Positions 8,367 to 16,775 of a DNA stretch of 64,000 nucleotides are shown one piece after another. Each line of letters begins with the position of its first letter. Position 1 is the first letter of the stretch. Both the position numbers and the translations under genes were made by a program. This stretch comes from Thermoflexibacter ruber. Its GTDB lineage: Bacteria > Bacteroidota > Bacteroidia > Cytophagales > Thermoflexibacteraceae. The stretch lies in the NCBI RefSeq assembly GCF_900113045.1, contig NZ_FONY01000021.1:31537-95536 (forward strand). The letters run 5' to 3'. The notes beneath the pieces were generated by a model that saw nothing but the letters and a program-made list of their open reading frames with translations, was not told the origin of the DNA and made no database searches.

Positions 8367-10844
8367 TCAAGCGTCTTTTTCTGCTTTTTGCTTGGAAAAT
8401 ATATTTTTAATTTTGCCCAGAAGAGTAGGTGCGGGCGTATCATCATAGTAACCATAACCACTGCCATACCCCCCATAGCCGTAGCCATAGCCATAACCGT
8501 AGCCGTAACCGTAACCATAGCCATACGTACCTGCTTTGCCTACCCCGTTGAGTACTACTGATAGCTTACTAAAATTATTTGCTGAAATCAATTTATTTAA
8601 GTTGCTGATAAATATTTTCTTAGAGTAGGCAGAACGAAGTACGTAGATAGGTACATCTGCCATTTTCATTACTAACAATCCATCAGTTACTATACCCACT
8701 GGAGGAGTATCGCAAATAATCAGGTCATACGTCTGGTGTAACTCTTTGATAAGGTCTTTGAACTCGTTTGACATAATCAATTCGGAAGGATTAGGAGGAT
8801 GCGGACCCGCAGTGATGTAATGCAAGTTCTCAATTTCTGACTTTTTGATACATTCTTCTATGGTCGCTTTCCCAATCAAGATATTGCTTATCCCGTTAAA
8901 GTTTTCCGCTCCAAAGGCTAAGTGAATTTTGGGTTTTCTCAAATCTAAGTCCAAGATAATAACCTTAGTTTGCGAAAGTGCAATAATACCCGCCAAATTG
9001 ACCGCTACAAAAGTTTTGCCTTCCCCACTAATCGTAGAAGTAACAGAGATGATTCTTTTATGCTGTTTTTGGGTCATAAAATCCAAGTTGGTACGAATAG
9101 AACGCATAGCTTCGCTCATGGAAGACTTGGGATTGATATTCACGACTAACTGAGAGTTTTCCATTTTGAATTTACTGTAGTACGGCACCATACCCAGTAT
9201 AGGTGCTTTAGTAAATTTTTCTACTTCTTTGAGGTTTGTTATCTTATTGAGTAGTAAATATCTTACTATTATTACGGCTACACTCAAACCCAAAGCGGCA
9301 ATAAATCCATACAAGTAAAAGGTATTTCGCACTGGATAAATTGGCACTTGAGGAATAGAAGCCTTAGAAAGTACTTGAAAACTTGCAACTGTACCTGCCT
9401 CTGCAATACCCAACTCCACAATACGACTTAATAAAATATTGTAATTATTTTCATAAGAAGCATAGTAGCGATTTAGGCGGCGAAGCTCTAAGTCCATGTC
9501 CGAAGCGCCATTAGGAATCTTATTTTCTAACTTTCTAATCTCTACATCTATTTGATATACTTTATCATACAAGCGAAACTTGTTAAAGCTAATCAACTCT
9601 AATAATTCTTCTCTGATTTCTTCTAATTTTTTTTGCTTTTGTTGGAGAGCAAAACTTGGCTCTCTATAAGACTCACTAATACGCTTTAACTCTTTTTGTG
9701 CTTCTTCCAACTGATTAATTTTCTGATTAATACGTCCATCAGTAATGCCCATGGCTACCGTATTGATGAGTTGGTAGCTGGAATCAGAGGAAAGAAAATT
9801 AACTACATCTTTGTATTTTTTTATCTCATCATTCAGTTTCATTTTTTCTGAATGTAACGTCTTGATTCCGTTCAATATTTCAGCTAAGGTAGGTTCAAGA
9901 TTGAGGGGATTGTTTGCTTCTCCTTTTCCTCTCTTATAAGCATCTATTTTGGCATCATACTCTTCTAAACGCAAGGTAAGTGTATCTAACTGTTCCTCAA
10001 GGTATTGTATTTGTTGCTTATTCGTCAAATTTTTATTATCAATACTTTTTTTCAAATATACTTCGTTAATGGCATTGACTATGGCGGTGGCTTTGTACTT
10101 ATTTGCATCTTTGAACACAATGCCTATGGTACGAGCCTTTACATTCATCGGGAAAACAGAGAGATTCTGCCCAATATAAGATTGCAAGTAGCCATGACTT
10201 TGGAAAATGAAAAAGTACTTATTTTGTATGTCTAAATTGATTAAGTGTATTGTACAGTTAAAATTTTCATCTTTGATTTTTTCCCCAAATCGATAGGTTT
10301 TACTTATGATAGCATCATCAAGCTCATAGCTTAGTGCAAAATGAGCGGAATCAAGCATTTGTAAATAAATTTTTTTATTGTCAAAAAAATCATAATTGGT
10401 AACTTCATAATTGACTACTTTAAATGGAGAACTATTGAACTTCTCATCGTCTATGAATCTACCTTGTATCCAATAACTTATGTACAAGTCCAACATATTG
10501 ATTACTTCATCTTTAATTTTGTTGGACATAATGAACTCTGTTTCCCCGACCAAGTAATCATTAATGCTCGATTCGTCTTTGAAAATCCCTAAACCAAGCG
10601 TAGGGGCTGTACCTTTGGCTTCTAACTGAATAATGGCATCAGACTGATAGATTTTTTTTACATACCGAAGTGCAATAAAAACAGCAAAAATACAAACAGC
10701 AAAAATCAATACTACCCAAATGATGCTTCGGCGGACTACCCAGAGAAATTTCTCCAAGTCAAAGTCTGCCAAAAAATCATTTTCTTCATCTTCTACTACT
10801 ACTTGCTTAGTGGCAAGGTATTGTCCATTACCATTTACTCCCAT
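8367..10844 (-). CDS. Wzc-like polysaccharide co-polymerase / tyrosine autokinase
   Basis: An 825-residue inner-membrane protein. Wzz-type chain-length domain: TM1 near residues 38-60, a long periplasmic coiled-coil region (about 260-460) and TM2 near 505-530. The cytoplasmic BY-kinase domain follows: Walker A in SGEGKTFVAVNLA (about 605), Walker A' in IILDLDLRKP and Walker B in LIICDTPPVG. The tail (about 772-800) contains thirteen Tyr, mostly in Gly-Tyr dipeptides, where other family members carry their autophosphorylated Tyr cluster. It sits between the Wza-like export lipoprotein (2-nt gap) and the PHP phosphatase, the standard set for capsule or exopolysaccharide export. Confidence 0.95.
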   Translation of the reverse strand: MGVNGNGQYLATKQVVVEDEENDFLADFDLEKFLWVVRRSIIWVVLIFAVCIFAVFIALRYVKKIYQSDAIIQLEAKGTAPTLGLGIFKDESSINDYLVGETEFIMSNKIKDEVINMLDLYISYWIQGRFIDDEKFNSSPFKVVNYEVTNYDFFDNKKIYLQMLDSAHFALSYELDDAIISKTYRFGEKIKDENFNCTIHLINLDIQNKYFFIFQSHGYLQSYIGQNLSVFPMNVKARTIGIVFKDANKYKATAIVNAINEVYLKKSIDNKNLTNKQQIQYLEEQLDTLTLRLEEYDAKIDAYKRGKGEANNPLNLEPTLAEILNGIKTLHSEKMKLNDEIKKYKDVVNFLSSDSSYQLINTVAMGITDGRINQKINQLEEAQKELKRISESYREPSFALQQKQKKLEEIREELLELISFNKFRLYDKVYQIDVEIRKLENKIPNGASDMDLELRRLNRYYASYENNYNILLSRIVELGIAEAGTVASFQVLSKASIPQVPIYPVRNTFYLYGFIAALGLSVAVIIVRYLLLNKITNLKEVEKFTKAPILGMVPYYSKFKMENSQLVVNINPKSSMSEAMRSIRTNLDFMTQKQHKRIISVTSTISGEGKTFVAVNLAGIIALSQTKVIILDLDLRKPKIHLAFGAENFNGISNILIGKATIEECIKKSEIENLHYITAGPHPPNPSELIMSNEFKDLIKELHQTYDLIICDTPPVGIVTDGLLVMKMADVPIYVLRSAYSKKIFISNLNKLISANNFSKLSVVLNGVGKAGTYGYGYGYGYGYGYGYGYGGYGSGYGYYDDTPAPTLLGKIKNIFSKQKAEKDA
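8467..8526 (-). repeat. Hexanucleotide (Gly-Tyr codon) tandem repeat
   Basis: About nine consecutive copies of GGYTAY on the minus strand (Y = C or T), with slightly broken copies continuing to about 8440. It lies inside the Wzc-like gene in phase with the reading frame, so a gain or loss of units changes the number of Tyr without a frameshift. Confidence 0.85.
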
Positions 10845-10846
10845 GG

Positions 10847-11743
10847 CTATTTATTAAGACTTTGTAATGCTATAATGCTAAGAATGACAGTGGAGATAGT
10901 CCCCATAATAGCCGAGATAGGGCTAAGTATGCGTACTGTATCATTAATTGTTTCTTCCCTGCCTACACGTCTGCGGGGTTCTATGTAAATAATATCGTTA
11001 GGTTCTACTTTTAGATTTGCCGCTCTCATTCCCTCAAAGGTAGTCAAATCTATGACTTGCATCACAGGGTTATTAAGAGGGTTTCTAATGATACGAATTT
11101 TATCCCCGCGTACTCTTTGGTCAAAATTACCCACTGAGGCAATGACTTCTATAACGTTTAGGTTCTCATTATCCAAAGAGATAATTCTATTACCTAATGC
11201 CCCAATTACTGTTGCTCGTCTGTTAAGCAAGCGTGTTACTACATAAGTTTCTTTGTAATTTTTCTCATATTCTTTGGACAACAAGCTATCTATTTGATAT
11301 AGCTTCAGTCCCTCCAATTTGACTGCCCCTAAAATAGGGAGGTAAGCATTTCCGTCATCTTGTATCATGTATCTTCTTGCAGCACTGAAGTTAGCTACTC
11401 CTTGTTGTTGTAAGGGATTCGCTACCCCTATTCCCCCGCCAAAACCTGCAAATGACTGTGCTGTAGCAGCGTCTTTCCGTCCTAATTGCAACTCAAAATT
11501 AGGGTCGACAAGTAACTCCCCTTTATTAGTGAATACTTCTATGGCTAAAAAGTCAAATTTTTGTACTTTGTAGTTTTTCTCTGCTTGTGCTGCCATTGCT
11601 GCCGCTTTCAAAAAGGCATCATTAGAAAAGTTTTCACCTTCTTTGAATAGCAATACATGGTTGTAAAAACCACAAGAAGATAAAAAGGCAAGTAAAAAAA
11701 CACTACCCAGAGAATATATTATTTTAAGAAATGAGTGATTCAT
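10847..11743 (-). CDS. Wza-like polysaccharide export outer-membrane lipoprotein
   Basis: A 298-residue protein with a lipoprotein signal (LLAFLSSC, Cys about residue 24). A polysaccharide export (Poly_export/BexD) domain follows: YKVQKFDFLAIEVF, then the segment ILGAVKLEGLKLYQID, and an SLBB-like region (VIGALGNRIISLDNENLNVIEVIASVG) ending in NDIIYIEPR. The C-terminal hydrophobic stretch (SAIMGTISTVILSIIAL) resembles the terminal helix seen in Bacteroidota members. It would form the outer-membrane exit of the capsule/exopolysaccharide machine with the Wzc-like partner, whose start lies 2 nt after this stop. First gene of the operon. Confidence 0.92.
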   Translation of the reverse strand: MNHSFLKIIYSLGSVFLLAFLSSCGFYNHVLLFKEGENFSNDAFLKAAAMAAQAEKNYKVQKFDFLAIEVFTNKGELLVDPNFELQLGRKDAATAQSFAGFGGGIGVANPLQQQGVANFSAARRYMIQDDGNAYLPILGAVKLEGLKLYQIDSLLSKEYEKNYKETYVVTRLLNRRATVIGALGNRIISLDNENLNVIEVIASVGNFDQRVRGDKIRIIRNPLNNPVMQVIDLTTFEGMRAANLKVEPNDIIYIEPRRRVGREETINDTVRILSPISAIMGTISTVILSIIALQSLNK

Positions 11744-11837
11744 CAGACAGAAAAAAGTAAATAATAAAATTTATGATGTGTATGCTTAAATAAAATTATG
11801 CAAAATTAAAACCAATCCTTAGTTTGATGTATGAAAA

Positions 11838-11888
11838 TAAAAAAACATGCTACTTTTTATAAAAGCATTATAAAAAATATCATGTTTT
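11838..11888 (-). terminator. Terminator hairpin after secreted paralogue gene
   Basis: On the minus strand AAACATG...CATGTTT encloses a second inverted repeat (TTTTTATAA...TTATAAAAA), followed by a T-rich run. It lies 77 nt past the stop of the gene at 11965-12426. The rest of the 11744-11964 gap is AT-rich with no other feature. Confidence 0.65.
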
Positions 11889-11964
11889 ATCTTAGAATAA
11901 TAACAAAATATTGCCTTCAAAAATTATTATCTGAATAACTATACTTGCTGTATCTCTTGCAGAT

Positions 11965-12426
11965 TTACATTTTTTGAAAACTCTTTAACACGACAAGTGC
12001 ATAGTCCTCCATATCAGGAGCATAGGCAATCACTACAAAAAAGTTGTCATCGCTATCAGCGTCTAATAAACTCAAAATAATGGCTTTCACTCCGCTTTTT
12101 GTTCCCTCTACATAATAGCCTTCATAGCCATTCAAATCCACCTCTCCACCATCTTCTATAGAGGAGTACTTGAGTTCTTTAGCAAGTTTCAAGGTCGCAT
12201 CAGCCAAATTGTCGTGAGTAACACTTGCATCTTTGAAAGGATAAATTCCTACAGAAAAGCCTGTCTTAGAGGCTTCAAAGGCATCTCCTGTACTTTTGGT
12301 AACTTTACAGCCTTTGGGCAAAGCAAACTTCATATTGTAACTATCCCATTCCCAAGGGTCGGGTTGAGCATTTGCTTGGACAGCCCAAAAAGATAAAAAA
12401 GCAAGCAATAAGAATTTTTGTTTCAT
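11965..12426 (-). CDS. Secreted hypothetical protein, paralogue A
   Basis: A 153-residue protein starting MKQKFLLLAFLSFWAVQANAQ, a clean signal peptide, so it is probably periplasmic or outer-membrane associated. The mature part is small and mixed, with one Cys in LPKGCKV and several short strands. It is clearly related to the neighbouring upstream protein (same signal layout, W-W/F-W motif, LPxxC, KTGFS, the F-K-[DN]-A segment and a K-S-F near the end), so the two arose by tandem duplication. The ATG at 12426 is preferred because a longer frame from 12471 puts extra residues before the signal peptide. Function unknown. Confidence 0.8.
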   Translation of the reverse strand: MKQKFLLLAFLSFWAVQANAQPDPWEWDSYNMKFALPKGCKVTKSTGDAFEASKTGFSVGIYPFKDASVTHDNLADATLKLAKELKYSSIEDGGEVDLNGYEGYYVEGTKSGVKAIILSLLDADSDDNFFVVIAYAPDMEDYALVVLKSFQKM

Positions 12427-12523
12427 AATGAGTTTTGGTTTAGTAAAAAAAATGATATGAGAAAGGTACAAAAGCGAGTTGTTAAAATAAGTTTAAATAT
12501 GTTAAGCAATTTTGCAACCAAAA

Positions 12524-12985
12524 TTAATCTCGCCTCCAAAAACTTTTAATAATTTGGCTGACCTCATAGGTGTTAGTGGCGCTATAGATGAGAACGGCAG
12601 CAAAATGTTGATGACCTTTTTGATTTAGTAGGCTCATTATCATTACCTTAACTTCTTTTTTTGTGCCTATGACTGCACAACATTTAAAATTTGAGCTATA
12701 AAAAAATTCTATATGCTCTATCTTATCATAAGCTACTTGCTTCGCTGCCTCTTGCGTTACCTCTGCTTGGTTATCGAGGTTTAAATTTGCATTTTTGAAA
12801 GAGAACACGGTCATAGAAAAGCCCGTTTTCCGTATCTCAAAACGAGAAGTATCATCAGCAACTATTTCACAGTCAGTAGGTAAGCTAAAAGTTAAACCCT
12901 TAGCCATCCAAGCGAAAGTATCCATTTGGGCTTGTGATAACAAAGAGTAAAAACATAAAACAAAAATCAATACTAACTTTTTCAC
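12524..12985 (-). CDS. Secreted hypothetical protein, paralogue B
   Basis: A 153-residue secreted protein, the same length as paralogue A downstream. It starts at a GTG (12985) giving MKKLVLIFVLCFYSLLSQAQ, a typical signal peptide; no ATG fits. Shared with A are LPxxC (about residue 39), KTGFSM, the FKNA segment and the VMIMSLL / YEVSQIIKSF C-terminal part. The pair are separated by 97 nt and may form an operon. No family is recognised. Two extra adjacent Cys (FKCCAV) distinguish it from A. Confidence 0.8.
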   Translation of the reverse strand: MKKLVLIFVLCFYSLLSQAQMDTFAWMAKGLTFSLPTDCEIVADDTSRFEIRKTGFSMTVFSFKNANLNLDNQAEVTQEAAKQVAYDKIEHIEFFYSSNFKCCAVIGTKKEVKVMIMSLLNQKGHQHFAAVLIYSATNTYEVSQIIKSFWRRD

Positions 12986-13022
12986 TTTATTAAGATTGAG
13001 CCAATATTTGTTTCCATCTGGA

Positions 13023-13069
13023 AGCCTGATTTTCCAAATCAGGTAATGACTGACTTGGAAAGTCAGGCT
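13023..13069. repeat. Double-hairpin palindromic repeat
   Basis: Two related palindromes, CCTGATTTTCCAAATCAGG (13025-13043) and CTGACTTGGAAAGTCAG (13050-13066), lie head to head, and the ends AGCCTGA/TCAGGCT also pair. Both copies read AGCCTGAyTTTCCAArTCAG on opposite strands. It lies between the surA stop and paralogue B; with no T-run it looks more like a dispersed intergenic repeat than a terminator. Confidence 0.65.
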
Positions 13070-13081
13070 ACAATCAACAAT

Positions 13082-14428
13082 CTATAAGTTTTTCAGTAAA
13101 TTACAGTAGTCAAACTCCTCATCTATGTCTATAAAAACCTCTTTTTTAGCTTTTTCAAACCACTTCATCAGCAGTTCTGCCTTTTGGTCTTCTTGAGCTA
13201 ACTGTGTGATTTTTTGCCAGTCATCTTTGAGGTTCATGTAATGTGGTGGAATACGCGTTTTATAATACAAAATGCGTAGGGCTTGCTTCTCATCATTTGT
13301 CCTGAACTCAATTACTTCGGAGATTTCTCCAACTTTCATTTTTTCCAAAGTCATATATACCCCAAAACCTAACAATTCAGTATTGTCCACTGGAATCTTT
13401 GTTTCCCCATTTTCTGGATTGTGAATCATTCCTTCTTTAGCTTTGGTAGCCTTGTCATCAGAAAATTGGTGTACTGCATCTACAAACTTAATACTGTCTT
13501 TTTTAATCAAAGTGCGGATACTATCTAAGAAATTTCTTGCATCTTGAATATCCTGGGGAGTAGGTTTAGGACGAATGAGTATATGACGAGAGCGGTGTCT
13601 ATTCCCTTGCCTTTCAAGGAGTTGTATCAAGTGAATACCAAACTCTGACTCGACAGGCTCGGAAATTTGCATGGGTTCTAAGGAAAATACAGCCGCCTCA
13701 AAAGGAGGGACTAACTCACCTCTTCCATGCCAGCCTAAGTCTCCACCACGCCCAGCTGAACCCAAATCTTCTGAATATTTAGAGGCTAACTCCTCAAAAT
13801 CTACTCCATTAAGAATCTGCTTTTTAAAATCTAATAGCTGGGCTTTGGCTTTGTCTTTTTCTGATTTGCTTACCTTAGGGAAACGTACTATTTGCCCTAC
13901 TTCCACCTCGGCAGGTAGGAAAGGTAAACTATCTTTGGGAATCTCAGCAAAAAACTTTTTTACTTGGCGAGGTGTAATTTTAGCTTCATCAGTAATTTTT
14001 TTCCGCATAGTTTGTACCGTCAGTTGTTCTTTGATTTGGTCGCGCAGTTCTTCTTTGAGCATAGAGGTTGTTTTTCCCAGCGTTTTTTCCAATTTTTCTT
14101 TATCTCCAAACTGCCCAATGAAGTAATCCATACGACGGTCTAACTCAAGTTCTACCCTACCATTATCTACCTCTACCGAGTCTATTTCTGCCTTTGCTAC
14201 TAAAACCTTATTCACGATGAGTTGTTGCAGCAGGTAGCAATATATATTGGGAGGTAGGTTTTTCTCCTGCTCCAAGACCTGCTGATACATCTTTTCTAAG
14301 TCTGATTTTAAAATAATTTCGTTGTTTACTCTGCCCACAATTTTATCGATGACAACATTTTGAGCTGTTAGTTGCTTAACAAACAGCATCATAAATAAAG
14401 TAATGCTGTACGCTACAAATTTTTTCAT
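13082..14428 (-). CDS. SurA-type periplasmic peptidyl-prolyl isomerase/chaperone
   Basis: A 448-residue exported chaperone. Signal peptide MKKFVAYSITLFMMLFVKQLTAQ; a SurA N-terminal helical domain (VDKI-V-RVNNEIILKSDLE) to about residue 170; a first parvulin (PpiC) domain near 185-285 with FEELASKYSED, GGDLGWHGRGELVPPFE and ESEFGIHLIQL; and a second, more divergent parvulin domain near 290-390 (RSRHILIRPKP, LDSIRTLI, AVHQFSDD). It should help outer-membrane proteins fold. The ATG at 14428 was chosen over an upstream in-frame start (14527), which lacks a signal and overlaps the upstream gene. It forms an operon with the lipoprotein chaperone gene 40 nt upstream. Confidence 0.9.
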   Translation of the reverse strand: MKKFVAYSITLFMMLFVKQLTAQNVVIDKIVGRVNNEIILKSDLEKMYQQVLEQEKNLPPNIYCYLLQQLIVNKVLVAKAEIDSVEVDNGRVELELDRRMDYFIGQFGDKEKLEKTLGKTTSMLKEELRDQIKEQLTVQTMRKKITDEAKITPRQVKKFFAEIPKDSLPFLPAEVEVGQIVRFPKVSKSEKDKAKAQLLDFKKQILNGVDFEELASKYSEDLGSAGRGGDLGWHGRGELVPPFEAAVFSLEPMQISEPVESEFGIHLIQLLERQGNRHRSRHILIRPKPTPQDIQDARNFLDSIRTLIKKDSIKFVDAVHQFSDDKATKAKEGMIHNPENGETKIPVDNTELLGFGVYMTLEKMKVGEISEVIEFRTNDEKQALRILYYKTRIPPHYMNLKDDWQKITQLAQEDQKAELLMKWFEKAKKEVFIDIDEEFDYCNLLKNL

Positions 14429-14468
14429 AATGAACAATATATGTTTAAATAATTGTGAATCAATATTT

Positions 14469-15344
14469 TTACTTAAAAATCTCCACCCTTTTTTCTTTCT
14501 CTGCCTTGTGGAGGATTTCGCTTTCATGCTGATTTTGCAACTCTATCTTTCGCTTGTTCAGAATAATATCTTTGATATGTTCTTTGACAAAATCCAGAGG
14601 GGAAATTTGCTCTGCTATTTTGTAATCTATGATTTTGATTAAATATACAAAATCATTATCTGCTATTTCTAAAATTTTATTTTGATTGAGCAACTGATTG
14701 CGATTGGGATTATTAAAGAAAGGCGTATTGGCTATCATCTCCTCGAAATCAATCCAAGTTGTGTCGCTCAGCAACTTCACTTCTGCATACGGATAGTTCT
14801 TAATTTCTTCTTGCACATCATTGCTATTAGAACGCAGCCACAAACGCATCTCGTTAATTTTTGGTGCAGAAATAGGAATTTTCAGATAATATCCCTTGAC
14901 GATATTTTGTTTTAATTCAAAATTGCGTTGATTAGCATGATAGTAGGCTTCTATTTGGGCTGGCGTTACAAGCGTATCTAAGTTTTTTTCTATGTATTGT
15001 TTTTGGTAGGCATAAATAAGCAACTGGTCTTTGTACTCTTGTACCCTTCGCTCTATCTCTGCCATGTCTGCTTCCATGTTATTCTCGGCGGCATGTACCA
15101 ACAATTGCTTTTTAATCCAAGAATCTATGTATCTTTGTATTACATCTGCGCTGTCTTTTCTATTAGGAGAACCTTCTAATATATTTTTGAGGTCTTTTTG
15201 GTACAAATAAACATTGTGGACTCTTGCCACTGCCTTCATGCCAATATCATCTTGGCTCTCACCAAAAAGGCTACAAGCACTAAGTAAAACAGAACATGCA
15301 AGTAGTTGAAAAGCAAATAATAATCTATAAACAACTTTTTCCAT
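14469..15344 (-). CDS. SurA-N-like periplasmic lipoprotein (chaperone without parvulin domain)
   Basis: A 291-residue lipoprotein (LLSAC, Cys about residue 24). The mature region resembles the helical SurA/PpiD chaperone part: ARVHNVYLYQKDLKNIL, RYIDSWIKKQLLVHAAE, LVTPAQIEAYYHANQRNFEL and a C-terminal helix VKEHIKDIILNKRKIELQ. No parvulin catalytic signature is present between these halves, where about 80 residues of unrelated sequence lie. In Bacteroidota such a protein often sits just before SurA, as here (40-nt gap). It is probably a holdase for outer-membrane protein assembly; prolyl isomerase activity is unlikely. Confidence 0.75.
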   Translation of the reverse strand: MEKVVYRLLFAFQLLACSVLLSACSLFGESQDDIGMKAVARVHNVYLYQKDLKNILEGSPNRKDSADVIQRYIDSWIKKQLLVHAAENNMEADMAEIERRVQEYKDQLLIYAYQKQYIEKNLDTLVTPAQIEAYYHANQRNFELKQNIVKGYYLKIPISAPKINEMRLWLRSNSNDVQEEIKNYPYAEVKLLSDTTWIDFEEMIANTPFFNNPNRNQLLNQNKILEIADNDFVYLIKIIDYKIAEQISPLDFVKEHIKDIILNKRKIELQNQHESEILHKAEKEKRVEIFK

Positions 15345-15399
15345 TTTGCAAAAATAGCAATGGTACTCTAAAACACCGAATTACAAGCGTTAAATCTTA

Positions 15400-15834
15400 T
15401 TAATTCGTGATAGTCAATATACTACCCGCTAAAGAAGTTCTGTACCTTAGCATAGGGCTAAAGGCAGGACCACTTGTAGGATTACCTTCAAAATCAAAGT
15501 AAGATTTACAACATTCGTCTAACATAAAAAAGCCAGAAATATCTACTTTCACTTGGGCGCAGGCATCATAAGGGCGATACGGGCAGTTCCGCTCAAAAGC
15601 ATAGTACACATTGGCATTTTTACGATAAATAATAATGCCTCTTACTCCGCCTTCCTCATAGACAAAGCCACCGTCAAACTTAAGTCTTTGGTAAGCTAAA
15701 TTATTCAAGTCTATAATTTTATTCACAAAGCGATAAGGGATTGGCTCTGGGGTAGGGGTATTGTCGCAGGCATAGAAGCAAGATATAATACATACTAAAA
15801 AGAGTATTTTTCCTATTTTTTTAAAAGCAACCAT
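15400..15834 (-). CDS. Rieske-fold-like lipoprotein lacking cluster histidines
   Basis: A 144-residue lipoprotein (FYAC, lipidated Cys about residue 23). The mature part has the layout of Bacteroidota Rieske-type lipoproteins: IIIYR-N----AFERNCPYRP (about 70-88), then MLDECCKSYFDFEGNPTSGPA (about 104-124) and a YRTSLAGSILTITN end. In a true Rieske protein the cluster ligands are CxH and CxxH. Here Cys84 and Cys109 remain, but Tyr86 and Tyr112 stand where His is expected, so no [2Fe-2S] Rieske cluster is likely. The four Cys (84, 92, 108, 109) could form disulfides or a different metal site. It stands alone, upstream of the surA operon. Confidence 0.7.
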   Translation of the reverse strand: MVAFKKIGKILFLVCIISCFYACDNTPTPEPIPYRFVNKIIDLNNLAYQRLKFDGGFVYEEGGVRGIIIYRKNANVYYAFERNCPYRPYDACAQVKVDISGFFMLDECCKSYFDFEGNPTSGPAFSPMLRYRTSLAGSILTITN

Positions 15835-16065
15835 AGAAGTTAATTTTTTATCATTACGTTGTCAAATTCTATTCCGTTGATTCATTTTTAATAAAAAGGT
15901 ATTAATTTTGCTACTCTTAGCAAAATAGTGTAAATTTTGTTCTAAAATGGCTAATTTTAAAAATTATCTAAGCCATAGATGGTTTTCATACATAATAAAA
16001 ATTTTGATACTTGACCTTACTATCAAAGATATACGCTTAATAATCAATAGTATAAAAAACGGATT

Positions 16066-16752
16066 ATGAAAAAAATTGCTTGCTTACTTATTGCCATATT
16101 TTCCTTCTTTGCTATTCAGTTGATTTTTGCTCAGCAATCGTATGCCCAATTTTTTAGTGTAGGTGGTGGTATAGCCAATTCACGCTATTTTGGGAAAAGG
16201 GCAGACTATCCGCTCCAAACACCCAAAGATTACCCGCATACCTTTGGCTTGAAACTACGGGGTAGTTATGGAGGTTTTGGAGATAGAAAAAATGCCCTTA
16301 ATGCGAGTTTTACCTATTTTTTCCCTACCAAATCTATAGACTTACAGTACGGAGGTGCTACTTTGAGAGGAAAAGCTATGGAGTTAGAAATTAATTATTT
16401 GCGATATTTGCGTGGGAGATATATAGATGATGCTTTGAATGTGTATGCTATTGGTGGATTCTCTGGAACTATCAATACACTGGACTACAATGTGCCAGCA
16501 CCAGAGTTGATTATTCCCGGTGAGCAGAAATATTTTAAAGATGAAACTACACTTTTTGGTTATTTCAACATAGGCATAGGGGCAGAGTACCCCGTAGGAG
16601 AGCTTTATGTATTTTTAGAAGGCAAGGCGGCAATTCACCTAAACGCCTATGTAAGTAATACTACTATTTGGCAAAACAATCTCATGTATTGGGGAGGAGG
16701 TACTTTCGGAGTTCGTTATCCTCTTTTGCCTAAACGCCCAAGAAATAGATAG
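16066..16752 (+). CDS. Outer-membrane beta-barrel protein
   Basis: A 228-residue exported protein with signal peptide MKKIACLLIAIFSFFAIQLIFAQ. The mature part is a run of amphipathic strands rich in Gly, Tyr and Phe (FSVGGGIANSRYF, LNASFTYFF, MELEINYLRYL, NVYAIGGFSG, YFNIGIGAEYPV, LYVFLEGKAAI, MYWGGGTFGVRY), consistent with a small 8-10-strand barrel that ends in an aromatic strand. No ligand-binding motif is apparent. Its 231-bp upstream gap to the divergent Rieske-like gene is AT-rich and shows nothing else. Function unknown. Confidence 0.8.
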   Translation: MKKIACLLIAIFSFFAIQLIFAQQSYAQFFSVGGGIANSRYFGKRADYPLQTPKDYPHTFGLKLRGSYGGFGDRKNALNASFTYFFPTKSIDLQYGGATLRGKAMELEINYLRYLRGRYIDDALNVYAIGGFSGTINTLDYNVPAPELIIPGEQKYFKDETTLFGYFNIGIGAEYPVGELYVFLEGKAAIHLNAYVSNTTIWQNNLMYWGGGTFGVRYPLLPKRPRNR

Positions 16753-16775
16753 CCAAAGCCAAATCAATAGAAACA

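Noticed and set aside
8285..8524. A 79-codon minus-strand frame rich in Met, Val and Thr
   Set aside because: It is a frame-shifted reading of the Gly-Tyr hexanucleotide repeat in the Wzc-like gene.
13671..14126. A 151-codon plus-strand frame
   Set aside because: It is antisense to both parvulin-containing parts of the surA gene; no recognisable protein features.
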